Positions 8,147 through 16,535 of a DNA stretch of 64,000 nucleotides are shown piece after piece (position 1 is the stretch's first letter; each line of letters begins with the position of its first letter). Source of the DNA: Thalassobius sp002708925 (GTDB lineage Bacteria; Pseudomonadota; Alphaproteobacteria; Rhodobacterales; Rhodobacteraceae); NCBI RefSeq assembly GCF_049803795.1, contig NZ_JBNAGJ010000002.1:248001-312000 (forward strand), written 5' to 3'. The notes under the pieces are model-generated. The model saw only the letters and a list, made by a program, of their open reading frames with translations. It was not told the origin of the DNA and ran no database searches. Both the position numbers and the translations under genes were made by a program.

Positions 8147-9184
8147 ATGGGGGCCTTGGTGGCTGACTTCCCTTCGATCCAGCGCTTTGTGCCCGACACG
8201 GTTCTGAAACGTGATGTGTTTTCCGAAACCATCATGGGGCATCTGGCGGATGATCCGTCGGTTAAGGTGGTGCTGCGCCGTCTGGACGGGGTGCCCTGGT
8301 GGGCGCGCCCCCTGTCGCAGATGCTGGCCCGCAAAGAGGCCCGCGGGCTGCGCGCCGTTCAGGGAATCGAGGGCTGCCCGATATTGCTGGAAGCCGACCG
8401 GGGCGGCATTCTGCGTGTCTGGAGCGAAGGCACACCGCTGCATCTGGCCAAACCCCGTGACCCGCTCTGGTTCAAGGATGCCAAACGCCTGCTGGCGCAG
8501 TTGCGTCAGCGCGGGGTCTGCCATAACGACATTGCCAAGCCTCAGAACTGGCTGATGACGCCGGACGGGCGGGCCGCCGTGATTGATTTCCAACTGGCCA
8601 GCGTCCATCCGAAGAAGGGGAAGCTCTATCGCGTCGCCGCGCGCGAGGATCTGCGGCACATGCTCAAGCAGAAACGCAGCTTTGCCCACGATCTGCTGAC
8701 GCCCCGTGAACGCGCGATGCTGGCGCGCAAATCTCTGCCCTCGCGGATTTGGATGGCCACGGGCAAGAAGCTGTATAACTTCGTCACGCGCCGCCTGATG
8801 AACTGGTCCGATGGCGAGGGCACGGAAAACCGCATTGCCGAGGATGGCCCGGCGATCCGTGCCGCCCTGATGACGGCGGGCGCGCAGGATGTGGCCTTTG
8901 CCGCCTATGCGCTGCCAGCGGGGGGCGTGGGGCTGTATGCCTTTGCCGAGGCCGGGGCAGAGCTGCAAATGCCCGCAGGCGGGCCGCAACCCAATCTGCT
9001 GCAAACAGTCAGCGCCCTGCCCCGCGATACTGGGGGCGCCCCGCGTCTGGACCTGCTGGAGCTGATCGCCACCAACCGCCTGGACGAGCTGGAACAGCTG
9101 CGCGGCGATGATCCCGCGCTGGAGTCAATCGTGAAACCCATTGTCAGCGCGCGTTTAAATCTGACCGATCGGTCGATGAAATAG
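8147..9184 (+). CDS. kinase-fold protein (RIO/LPS-kinase-like), unknown substrate
   Basis: A 345-residue protein with a reduced protein-kinase fold in its first half. The catalytic loop is RGVCHNDIAKPQNWL (HxD...N, about residues 122-136) and the metal-binding DFG equivalent is AVIDFQLA (about 146). No glycine-rich loop is obvious. This pattern is shared by RIO-like and lipopolysaccharide-core kinases. The C-terminal 120 residues form a separate domain that resembles the end of AMP-binding enzymes. The ATG at 8147 touches the preceding terminator, so the true start may be the in-frame GTG at 8159, which has GGGGG just upstream. Kinase activity is inference. Confidence 0.65.
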   Translation: MGALVADFPSIQRFVPDTVLKRDVFSETIMGHLADDPSVKVVLRRLDGVPWWARPLSQMLARKEARGLRAVQGIEGCPILLEADRGGILRVWSEGTPLHLAKPRDPLWFKDAKRLLAQLRQRGVCHNDIAKPQNWLMTPDGRAAVIDFQLASVHPKKGKLYRVAAREDLRHMLKQKRSFAHDLLTPRERAMLARKSLPSRIWMATGKKLYNFVTRRLMNWSDGEGTENRIAEDGPAIRAALMTAGAQDVAFAAYALPAGGVGLYAFAEAGAELQMPAGGPQPNLLQTVSALPRDTGGAPRLDLLELIATNRLDELEQLRGDDPALESIVKPIVSARLNLTDRSMK

Positions 9185-9187
9185 GCC

Positions 9188-9841
9188 CTAAAACGGGGAT
9201 TTCGTGCGGAAACGAATGCCCTCGCCGCTTTCGGGGTGGTTCACGCGCAGCTCTTCGGAATGCAGCATCAGGCGCGGGAAATCGGCCGCCGCGCCCGTCG
9301 CATACAGCGGATCGCCCAGAATGACATGCCCCAGCGCCAGCATATGCACCCGCAGCTGATGCGAGCGCCCGGTCCTTGGCATCAGCCGCACGCGGGTCTC
9401 GTTCTCAGCATGGCGCAGCACGCGCCAATCGGTGACGGCGGGCTTACCGTTTTCATGATCCACCATCTGACGCGGCCGATTCGGCCAATCCACGATCAGC
9501 GGCAAATCCACTGTGCCCGTCTTTGGCTCTAGCCGGCCCCAGACGCGCGCGACATAGGTTTTCCGCGTGCTGCGTTTTTCGAATTGCATGGACAGGTTGC
9601 GCTGCGCATGGGGGCTGAGCGCAAACACCATCACCCCCGAGGTATCCCGATCCAGCCGATGCACCAGCAAGGCCTCGGGGAACACCGCCTGCACGCGGGT
9701 CAGCAGGCAATCGGCCAGATGTTCGCCCCGTCCGGGCACAGACAACAGACCCGAGGGTTTGTTAACCGCCAATATCTGGTGATCCTGATGCAGAATCTCC
9801 AACGGGTCAGAGGGCGGAGTATAATCGGTGCTGAAGGACAT
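9188..9841 (-). CDS. RluA-family pseudouridine synthase
   Basis: A 217-residue RNA pseudouridine synthase. It has the catalytic aspartate motif VHRLDRDTSGVMV (about residues 55-67), KTYVARVWG, and the RLMPRTGRSHQLRVHM motif near residue 150. There is no S4 domain, as in the short RluA subgroup that modifies tRNA position 32 and 23S rRNA 746. The start at 9841 is chosen because AAGGGAG lies just upstream and the family N-terminus fits; the frame stays open further upstream but that part is not protein-like. It ends 4 bp from the convergent kinase-like gene. Confidence 0.9.
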   Translation of the reverse strand: MSFSTDYTPPSDPLEILHQDHQILAVNKPSGLLSVPGRGEHLADCLLTRVQAVFPEALLVHRLDRDTSGVMVFALSPHAQRNLSMQFEKRSTRKTYVARVWGRLEPKTGTVDLPLIVDWPNRPRQMVDHENGKPAVTDWRVLRHAENETRVRLMPRTGRSHQLRVHMLALGHVILGDPLYATGAAADFPRLMLHSEELRVNHPESGEGIRFRTKSPF

Positions 9842-9940
9842 GGGCTCCCTTACGCCGGGATGCCCGCACGCGCAACCCGACGTCACACTTGCGCGATGGC
9901 AGGCCCGCTTGCCACCCTGCCCAAAACCGGAGGAGCCCCA

Positions 9941-10351
9941 ATGCACCCAACCATTCAGCGCATGGCCGAGATCGTCGCCTCGGGCGAGGATGAAAAAATC
10001 GCAACAATCCTGGCCGAGGACGTGAAATTCCTGCCCCCGACCTATTGGAAAACCTGGCAGGGGCGCGCCCCCGTTGCCGCCGTTCTGGGCCATGTGGGGC
10101 AGGTGTTTTCGGATTTCCGCTATCGCCGCATCATGGGTGAAGGCAACGACTGGGCGCTGGAGTTTCAGTGCAAAATCGGTGATCGCGACGCGGTGGGCGT
10201 GGACCTGATCACGCTGAACGCAGAGGGGTTGATCTCGGATTTCGAGGTGGTCATGCGGCCGCATAGCTCGGTCGGGGCGCTGCGCGAGGCGATGAATGCC
10301 CGCGTGATGACGGACCCGCGTTTCCTGAAATACAAGGACGCGCTGAGCTAA
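9941..10351 (+). CDS. SnoaL/NTF2-like fold protein
   Basis: A 136-residue protein of the NTF2-like superfamily: an N-terminal helix (TIQRMAEIVASG), then VKFLPPTYWKTWQGRAPVAAVLGHV and alternating strands ending in VMRPHSSVGALREAM. Members may be small cyclases, isomerases or binding proteins; no catalytic residues can be assigned. GGAGGA is 7 bp before the ATG, which fixes the start. It is divergent from the pseudouridine synthase gene. Confidence 0.75.
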   Translation: MHPTIQRMAEIVASGEDEKIATILAEDVKFLPPTYWKTWQGRAPVAAVLGHVGQVFSDFRYRRIMGEGNDWALEFQCKIGDRDAVGVDLITLNAEGLISDFEVVMRPHSSVGALREAMNARVMTDPRFLKYKDALS

Positions 10352-10355
10352 CCGC

Positions 10356-10727
10356 TCAGGGGCGCTGCGGCAGCCCGTCAGTCAGCTGGTAATAGCTGCC
10401 CTTGTCGGCGGTAAAGATGTGCTTTTCCAGTGTGACCGACACGGGCGCGTCCAGCGTGCCCAGGCCAATGCTGATGCTGTCCTCGTTCGTGCCCTGCCAG
10501 AATAAAAAGGCTCCGCAACCGGGGCAAACCCCGCGCCGCGCCCGTGGCGTAAGCGAGATCCAGTGCACCGGCCCGGTGATCGTCAGCGCCTCTTGCGGCA
10601 CCTGTGCAGAGGCCCAGACATGCCCCGACATTTTCCGGCACTGGCTGCAATGACAACACGAGCCATTCATGAGCGGCACCTCTGAACTATAGCGAATCTG
10701 CCCGCAGGCGCAGCTTCCGGTTGGCAT
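10356..10727 (-). CDS. GFA (glutathione-dependent formaldehyde-activating) family protein
   Basis: A 123-residue zinc protein of the GFA/CENP-V family. All zinc ligands are visible: CACGQIRY near residue 6, CCHCSQCRK near residue 24 and CPGCGAFLF near residue 70. Founding members were proposed to form S-hydroxymethylglutathione; most relatives have no proven activity. It converges on the NTF2-like gene with a 4-bp gap. About 270 bp upstream of it, to 10,998, hold no gene I can support. Confidence 0.9.
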   Translation of the reverse strand: MPTGSCACGQIRYSSEVPLMNGSCCHCSQCRKMSGHVWASAQVPQEALTITGPVHWISLTPRARRGVCPGCGAFLFWQGTNEDSISIGLGTLDAPVSVTLEKHIFTADKGSYYQLTDGLPQRP

Positions 10728-10998
10728 GTTTTTCTCCTGTTGCGCGGCTTATTGGATAAAAATTTCCGCCGCCGTGCAAGCCCGTCTGGCTGCCTCAACG
10801 TGCGGGCAGGCAGCGGCGCGTTAAGGTTTCAGACCCACAGTTGCCTAAGTTTTCAGCGATCAACGGAAGCATCCCTGCCCTAAATGCCGCACCGCAGCAA
10901 TAATGGATGGGCAGCCCCCGCATCTGCCCTACCCTCGTTCCAGGCAAGGGTGCCGGAGGACGCTCTGTGTCGCTGATCAAAAGCGAAGGAGAGTTGCC

Positions 10999-11178
10999 AT
11001 GTGTCTGACGACCGAAGCGATTGCACTGTTTATGAACCTGCTAAGCCCGGATGTGATCTCGATGGAGGCCGGGCGGATCACCATTCACGCCACAGAGCGC
11101 GATGCCGTCTGGGTCCAGGTCGAGGATAAGTGGTGCACCATGGCACCCCAGATCGACCGCCTGGCGCGATTCGACTGA
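10999..11178 (+). CDS. small conserved hypothetical protein
   Basis: A 59-residue protein (starts MCLTTEAIALFMNLL) with a helical N-terminus and a short beta-rich end. GAAGGAGAG lies about 8 bp before the ATG at 10,999, a strong SD that supports translation and this start over an upstream in-frame codon. No family is recognised. It precedes the STAS/HATPase pair but is separated by 88 bp. Confidence 0.55.
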   Translation: MCLTTEAIALFMNLLSPDVISMEAGRITIHATERDAVWVQVEDKWCTMAPQIDRLARFD

Positions 11179-11266
11179 AATCCGCACCTGGCTGGCGGCT
11201 GAATACGGAATGGTAAGGATTTCGTCTTAGCGTCGCTCGGGAAAGAGTGTCGTGAAAGAGGTTTCC

Positions 11267-11611
11267 ATGCAAATGTCCAGTGCCGCGCAAGGCGGTTATC
11301 AAGTCGTCTCGGTCGAGGAAGACCGGATTGATGCCGCCGTCGCCATCGCGTTCAAGGATCAGATGCGCCAGCTGACCGAGGGCGGATCTTCAGAGGTGGT
11401 GCTGGATCTCAGCACCGTAAGCTTTATCGATTCCAGCGGCCTGGGCGCGATCGTGGCTGCGATGAAACAGCTGGGCAATGCGCGCAAACTCCACCTGGCC
11501 GGCCTGATGCCAAATGTCGAAAAGGTGTTTCGCCTGACCCGTATGGATATGGTCTTTGCCATTCATCCTTCGGTCGAAGATGCTGTAGGCCTTCATGCTG
11601 ATCGGGCCTGA
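11267..11611 (+). CDS. STAS-domain anti-sigma factor antagonist
   Basis: A 114-residue SpoIIAA/RsbV-type protein. The STAS core includes VVLDLSTVSFIDSSGLGAIVAA, in which the serine pair after FID is the usual phosphorylation site (about residue 57), and FRLTRMDMVF in the last helix. Such proteins bind and release an anti-sigma or switch kinase when dephosphorylated. The ATG at 11,267 has AAGAGG about 6 bp upstream. The next gene, an HATPase, overlaps its end by 17 bp, giving a classic partner-switch pair. No sigma factor is adjacent. Confidence 0.88.
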   Translation: MQMSSAAQGGYQVVSVEEDRIDAAVAIAFKDQMRQLTEGGSSEVVLDLSTVSFIDSSGLGAIVAAMKQLGNARKLHLAGLMPNVEKVFRLTRMDMVFAIHPSVEDAVGLHADRA

Positions 11612-12074
11612 AACGGATTTTCATTTCCCCAAGCGGAGCGAGCTAACCGTGCCGAACCGGTTCGACATCCGATTTGACGCCACTGAAATGGGTGTCCGCC
11701 AGACTTTGACCAGCCTGCTGTCCTTTCTGACTGAAATCGGAATCGGAGAGATGGACAGAGGCACCGTGGAAATCGTCCTGGCCGAAGCGCTGAACAACGT
11801 GGTTGAACATGCCTATGCCGAAACCGGGCAGGGCAGTATCGAATTGCAGTGCAAATCACAGGTTGACCGGCTGGACGTCGCCATCATGGATCAGGGCCCC
11901 CCCGTACCCGTCCACGTTTTTGCCGAAAGATCCGCGCCCGACACAGACGTCCCCCTGGACGATCTGCCCGAAGGCGGGTTTGGCTGGCTGCTGATTCAGA
12001 ACATGACTGAAAATCTGGCCTATCATCGTGTGGGGGATACAAACTGCCTGCGGATGGCGATTCCCCTCACGTAA
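11595..12074 (+). CDS. RsbW/SpoIIAB-like anti-sigma serine kinase
   Basis: A 159-residue HATPase_c (GHKL) protein. It has the N-box EALNNVVEHAY (about residue 64), the G1 motif DQGPPV (about 99) and the G2 motif GGFGWLLIQNM (about 128). It would phosphorylate the adjacent STAS protein. The gene starts inside the STAS gene at 11,595; a GTG at 11,649 is an alternative start. It is monocistronic after this, with 230 bp of apparently empty sequence before ggt. Confidence 0.85.
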   Translation: MLIGPETDFHFPKRSELTVPNRFDIRFDATEMGVRQTLTSLLSFLTEIGIGEMDRGTVEIVLAEALNNVVEHAYAETGQGSIELQCKSQVDRLDVAIMDQGPPVPVHVFAERSAPDTDVPLDDLPEGGFGWLLIQNMTENLAYHRVGDTNCLRMAIPLT

Positions 12075-12304
12075 TCCTGGCGCAAATCCAACGCGCCGCA
12101 GAATTGCCCGATTCACCTCATATTCGCGCCCGAAACCTGAGTCAAAAAGACGGTGTAGCTGCAAGAGCTTCCCTCGGCGTCGCGCGTTTACAGCCCCCAC
12201 CCAGTGCGCGACGTCGAGGTCTACCTTTCTCCTGATCGTTCCGCGGGGCATGGACTTGGCAACAAGATTGCCTAAAGTCCGAAGCGGAACTCAGGGAGCC
12301 TCAG

Positions 12305-13882
12305 ATGAGAGATTTTCACCAGCCCGGCCGATCAGCCGTCTTCGCAAGCAATGGCATGTGCGCAACCTCGCATCCATTGGCAGCCAAAACCGCAATCGAC
12401 ATCTTGGAACGTGGCGGCAACGCCGTCGATGCTGCGATTGCCGGAGCGGTGCTACTGGGCATCTGCGAGCCGCAAATGACGGGCATTGGCGGGGACTGTT
12501 TTGCTTTGATCAGCCCGGCAGGGTCCGACGAAATCTTGGCGCTGAATGGCTCGGGGCGCGCGCCCGGCAAAGCCACCGCCAGCGATTTGCGCGCAAAAGG
12601 GCTGACAACGGTGCCGCTTGACAGTGCAGATGCGGTGACAATCCCCGGCGCGGTCGATGCCTTCTGCCATATGTCGGAGCAATACGGCAAGCTTGGGCTG
12701 GACGTGCTGCTGGCGCCCTCTATCCACTACGCCGAAACCGGCGTCCCCGTCGCCCCGCGCGTTGCCTTTGACTGGCCCACTGCGGCCGCGTGCCTGAATG
12801 ACGCGGGCAAACGCCATTTTCTGATCGACGGACAGCCAGGCAAAACCGGCCAGCTTTTCACTGCCCTCGGACAGGCTGACGTGCTGCGCCGAATCGCCCG
12901 CGATGGGCGCAGCGCCTTCTACGAGGGTGAGGTGGCCGAGGACATGCTGGGCGCTTTGCAGGCCTTGGGCGGGCAACACACAGCCGAGGATTTCGCCGCA
13001 ACAGCCTGCACACCGACGACACCGATCAGCGGCACGTATAAATCCGTCGATCTGGTTGAGCACCCGCCAAATGGGCAGGGCGCAACGGCCATATTAATGC
13101 TTAACATACTGAAGCATTTTGATATTTCTGGGATGGATCCATTCGGCAGCCGCCGCGCACATATCGAGGCAGAGGCCGCAAAACTGGCGTATGACGCGCG
13201 AAACCGTTTGCTGGCCGATCCTGATCATACCTCGCGGCTGGCGCATATGCTGGCACCGGAAACCGCCGCGAAACTGGCCGGTCTGATCAATCCTGGGCGC
13301 ACGATTCCTGCGGCAGCCCCGCTGACCGAGGCAATCCACAAAGACACGGTTTATATTACCGTGGTTGACCGGGATCGCATGGCAGTGTCCCTGATTTACT
13401 CGATTTTTCATGGGTTTGGATCGGGGATCGCCAGCCCGAAATTCGGGATTTTGTTCCAGAACCGGGGCGCGGGTTTCAGCCTGGAGCCCGGACACCCGAA
13501 CGAGCTGGCCGGCGGCAAACGCCCGATGCACACCATCATTCCGGGCATGTTGCGCCAAAATGGGCGCGTGACCATGCCCTTTGGTGTGATGGGCGGGGCC
13601 TATCAGCCGAACGGCCACGCGCGTTTTGTCTCGAATATCGAGGATTTCGGCTTGCCCCCGCAAGAGGCAATCGACGCGCCCCGGACGTTCAGCGATGCCG
13701 GGCAGATGAATGTCGAGCGGGGCTATTCGGAGGCTGTCCGGCAAGAGCTGGCCGATCTGGGCCATGATGTCCGCATCCCCGAACAGCCGATTGGCGGGGC
13801 CCAGGCCATTCTTATTCGCGAAGATGGCGTACTGGAGGGCGGCTCGGACCCCCGCAAAGATGGCTGCGCCCTGGGCTACTAA
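12305..13882 (+). CDS. ggt: gamma-glutamyltransferase family protein
   Basis: A 525-residue Ntn-hydrolase proenzyme. Early motifs ATSHPLAAKTAIDIL, GGNAVDAAIA and MTGIGGDCF match GGT. The self-processing nucleophile is the threonine of HKDTVYITVVD (residue 348), so autocleavage would give large and small subunits. The small subunit keeps MHTIIPGM, VMGGAYQPNGHARF and the C-terminal GGSDPRKDGCALGY. The usual Sec signal peptide is not evident, so it may be cytoplasmic as in many alphaproteobacterial paralogues. The substrate may differ from glutathione. Confidence 0.9.
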   Translation: MRDFHQPGRSAVFASNGMCATSHPLAAKTAIDILERGGNAVDAAIAGAVLLGICEPQMTGIGGDCFALISPAGSDEILALNGSGRAPGKATASDLRAKGLTTVPLDSADAVTIPGAVDAFCHMSEQYGKLGLDVLLAPSIHYAETGVPVAPRVAFDWPTAAACLNDAGKRHFLIDGQPGKTGQLFTALGQADVLRRIARDGRSAFYEGEVAEDMLGALQALGGQHTAEDFAATACTPTTPISGTYKSVDLVEHPPNGQGATAILMLNILKHFDISGMDPFGSRRAHIEAEAAKLAYDARNRLLADPDHTSRLAHMLAPETAAKLAGLINPGRTIPAAAPLTEAIHKDTVYITVVDRDRMAVSLIYSIFHGFGSGIASPKFGILFQNRGAGFSLEPGHPNELAGGKRPMHTIIPGMLRQNGRVTMPFGVMGGAYQPNGHARFVSNIEDFGLPPQEAIDAPRTFSDAGQMNVERGYSEAVRQELADLGHDVRIPEQPIGGAQAILIREDGVLEGGSDPRKDGCALGY

Positions 13883-13885
13883 ACC

Positions 13886-14212
13886 CTAGTTCAGCTGAAA
13901 TTGCAGCGGGTACTGGCCATCTTCGAACGGGCCGAACAGATCAGGGATGTCGGGGTGGCTGACCGGCTCTCCGGAATAGTCGGCGATCAGGTTTTGCTCG
14001 GACACATAGGCCACGTAATAGCTCTGATCGTTTTCGGCCAGCAGATGGTAGAACGGCTGCTCTTTCGAGGGGCGGCTGTCCTCGGGGATCGAGTGATACC
14101 ATTCCTCGGTGTTGTTAAAACGCGGATCAACGTCAAAAACCACGCCGCGGAACGGGTGTTTTTTGTGACGGACAATCTGTCCCAAATGGTATTTCGCACG
14201 CGTCTTAAGCAT
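13886..14212 (-). CDS. hspQ: heat shock protein HspQ (YccV-like)
   Basis: A 108-residue protein of the hemimethylated-DNA-binding YccV family: AKYHLGQIVRHKKHPFRGVVFDVDP at the N-terminus, then EEWYHSIPEDSRPSKEQPFYHLLAEN and YVAYVSEQNL. In enterobacteria HspQ binds hemimethylated oriC and stimulates Lon. The start at 14,212 is chosen because family members begin at this lysine-rich segment; the longer frame upstream is not protein-like. Convergent with ggt. Confidence 0.9.
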   Translation of the reverse strand: MLKTRAKYHLGQIVRHKKHPFRGVVFDVDPRFNNTEEWYHSIPEDSRPSKEQPFYHLLAENDQSYYVAYVSEQNLIADYSGEPVSHPDIPDLFGPFEDGQYPLQFQLN

Positions 14213-14296
14213 TAGATTGCAGCCCCTTAAAGCCATGGATAGACGTAAACTCGGGTGAATGTCCATGAATTGACAGAAAATAGCGGGAAACAGTCT

Positions 14297-15178
14297 GTGA
14301 ACCTTGCTTTGACAGTGTTGGAAATAACGGCGCCGGTGTTCATTTTGGCGGCGGTCGGGTTTGGATGGGTGAAGGTCGGGTTCGAATACCGGGTGGAATT
14401 TGTCACGCGGCTGGCCATGACGCTGGCCGTTCCCTGCCTGATTTTCACCGCTCTGATGAAGACGCAGATACAGCCCGAGGCGCTGACCTCGTTGTTTTTT
14501 GCCTCGGCGGCCGCATATGGCGTGGTCTCGGTGGCGGCCTGGGCGCTGGTCCGGCTGACGCGGCTGGATGTCCGGACCTTTCTGGCCCCCATCATTTTCG
14601 GCAATACGGGCAACCTGGGCCTGCCGCTGGCGATGTTCGCCTTTGGCGAGGTCGGGCTGGGCTATGCTGTCGTGGTCTTCGCGGTGATGGCAGTCTGGTC
14701 TTTCACCTTTGGGGTCTGGCTGGTGGCGGGCGGCGGATCGCTGGCCAAAGTCGTCAAGGAGCCTCTGGTTGCGGCGACCCTGCTGGGCGGTCTGTTCCTG
14801 TGGCAGGGCTGGCAGACGCCGATTTTTCTGACCAACGCGCTGGAGCTGATCGGCCAGATGGCGATTCCGATCATGCTGATCACCCTGGGCGTGGCCGTGG
14901 CGCGGATGACGCCGGGCCATGTGGGCCGCGCCATCTGGATTTCGCTGGCCAAGCTGGCGCTGTGCTTTGGGCTGACCTGGGGGGTGGGGCTGTGGTTTCA
15001 TCTGGATCGCACCGCCTTTGCCGTTCTGGTGCTGCAATTGTCCACACCCGTGGCTGTCACCTCGTATCTGCTGGCCGAAAAATACGGAGCCGATGCCGAA
15101 TCCGTCGCCGGGCTGGTGGTGGTTTCAACGGTAATGTCCGTGTTCGCGATCCCGATCATGCTGGCCGTGCTGTTGTAA
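14297..15178 (+). CDS. AEC-family (auxin efflux carrier-like) transporter
   Basis: A membrane protein of about 293 residues with 10 predicted transmembrane stretches and the two-lobed AEC pattern: TLAVPCLIFTALM in the first half, the GNTGNLGLPLAMF motif near residue 108, MAIPIMLITLGVAVA near 200 and LSTPVAVTSYLLAEKYG near 250. It probably exports organic acids; the substrate is unknown. GTG 14,297 is preferred because family members start directly with the first helix; GTG 14,255 would add 14 polar residues. Confidence 0.85.
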   Translation: MNLALTVLEITAPVFILAAVGFGWVKVGFEYRVEFVTRLAMTLAVPCLIFTALMKTQIQPEALTSLFFASAAAYGVVSVAAWALVRLTRLDVRTFLAPIIFGNTGNLGLPLAMFAFGEVGLGYAVVVFAVMAVWSFTFGVWLVAGGGSLAKVVKEPLVAATLLGGLFLWQGWQTPIFLTNALELIGQMAIPIMLITLGVAVARMTPGHVGRAIWISLAKLALCFGLTWGVGLWFHLDRTAFAVLVLQLSTPVAVTSYLLAEKYGADAESVAGLVVVSTVMSVFAIPIMLAVLL

Positions 15179-15260
15179 CGCGGACAATCACGCGGAATTG
15201 TCATTTCCCCAACGGGCAATTTTCGCTAAAATGCCAAAAAACAAAGAAAGCGAGAGGCAA

Positions 15261-15851
15261 ATGAGCAGAACTCTTCGCGTGTTGGTCATGATTGTGCTGC
15301 TGGCATCCTGCGGCGGGGGGAACTATTCGGCCCCGCGCAATTTGGATAATGCCTGTTCAATCCTGGCGCAGCGCCCCAAATATGCCCGCGCCTTCCGCGC
15401 GACCGAGCGCCGCTGGGGCGTGCCGGTACATGTGCAGATGGCCACGATCTATCAGGAAAGCAAATTCATCGGCAACGCCCGCACACCGTTCCGCTATGTG
15501 CTGGGCGTGATTCCGATGGGGCGGCAAAGCTCGGCCTATGGTTATGCGCAGGCGCTGGATGGCACCTGGGATGAATACCGGCGCGCCACCAACAGTTACG
15601 GCGCCCGGCGTGATAAAATCCGCGATGCGACGGACTTTATGGGCTGGTACATGAACAAATCGCGCGAAAAGAACGGGATCAGCCTGCACAATGCGCGTCA
15701 CCAGTATCTGGCCTATCACGAAGGCCACACCGGCTATGCGCGCGGCAGCTATAAGCGCAAAAGCTGGCTGATGCGGATCTCGGCCGAGGTGGGCGCACGC
15801 GCTCAGCGCTATGAGGCGCAGCTGGCCACCTGCCCGCGCCGCTTACGCTAA
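15261..15851 (+). CDS. lytic transglycosylase-like lipoprotein (SLT domain)
   Basis: A 196-residue lipoprotein with a type II signal and lipobox LLASC (cysteine about residue 17). The SLT-type lysozyme fold follows, with the catalytic glutamate in ATIYQESKFIG (about residue 62), SSAYGYAQALDGTW and the C-terminal YLAYHEGHTGYARGSY. It should cleave murein from the periplasmic face of a membrane. AGAGG precedes the ATG at 15,261. Convergent with lolA. Confidence 0.9.
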   Translation: MSRTLRVLVMIVLLASCGGGNYSAPRNLDNACSILAQRPKYARAFRATERRWGVPVHVQMATIYQESKFIGNARTPFRYVLGVIPMGRQSSAYGYAQALDGTWDEYRRATNSYGARRDKIRDATDFMGWYMNKSREKNGISLHNARHQYLAYHEGHTGYARGSYKRKSWLMRISAEVGARAQRYEAQLATCPRRLR

Positions 15852-15860
15852 GCGCGCGGG

Positions 15861-16466
15861 TCAGCGCCCGTCGGTGATGTTCTCGGTTGCGGCCCGGATG
15901 TCGAAGATCGAGTTTTTGATCCGCGGGCCGAACTCCATTTCGCCCAGAACGACGGTCGTTGCGCTGCCGGCCTGATCGTTGATCACCCATTGGCGCAGCT
16001 GCACCGGCGCGTCGGTGAATACCAGCTGGATATTGCCGTATTCGGGGCTTTCGGGGTCCATCGCGGTTACCGTCGTGGCGGTGCCGTCATAGGATTTCCC
16101 CGCCACCATATCCGAGCGCGTCAAATCCACATTCCGCCGCAGCACGATATTCAGCGGGGTCTGTTTCAGCGGATAGGTTTCGGGGCCGGTGTTGCTTTTG
16201 GGGTCAAAGATCGCGACAGCCCCCTGCCCGGCCAGCACCAGCGCCTGCGTCGGCGGGTCGTATTCGAACCGCGCGCGCCCCGGACGTTTCAGCCAGATAC
16301 GCCCCGTCGAAACCGAGCCATCATCGTTAATTTGGGTGAACTTACCCTGCGCCGTGGCGAAGCTGTTCAGATAATCCGAGATCTGATCCAGGCTCAGCTC
16401 GTCGGCTGCGGCGGGGATAGCCAGCGCCGCAAAGACCGGCGCAAGAAGGTAGCGATACATTTTCAT
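15861..16466 (-). CDS. lolA: outer-membrane lipoprotein carrier protein LolA-like
   Basis: A 201-residue periplasmic protein with a Sec signal peptide (residues 1-20, ending PAAADE). The LolA core shows FATAQGKFTQINDDGS, GRIWLKRPGRARFEYDPP and VAIFDPKSN. It shuttles lipoproteins from LolCDE to the outer membrane; many alphaproteobacteria lack LolB. It lies downstream of ftsK on the same strand with a 69-bp gap, an arrangement common in Rhodobacterales and probably one transcript. Confidence 0.9.
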   Translation of the reverse strand: MKMYRYLLAPVFAALAIPAAADELSLDQISDYLNSFATAQGKFTQINDDGSVSTGRIWLKRPGRARFEYDPPTQALVLAGQGAVAIFDPKSNTGPETYPLKQTPLNIVLRRNVDLTRSDMVAGKSYDGTATTVTAMDPESPEYGNIQLVFTDAPVQLRQWVINDQAGSATTVVLGEMEFGPRIKNSIFDIRAATENITDGR

Positions 16467-16535
16467 ATCCCCTAGATAGGCATTCGGGCGCGCGAACGCA
16501 CCCGAACTTAGCTCACAAATCTGCGATGCGGCGGC

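Noticed and set aside
6641..9004. A 787-codon open frame on the minus strand opposite the aldehyde dehydrogenase and kinase-like genes
   Set aside because: It is the complement of strongly recognisable plus-strand genes, has no protein-family motif and reflects high GC at third positions.
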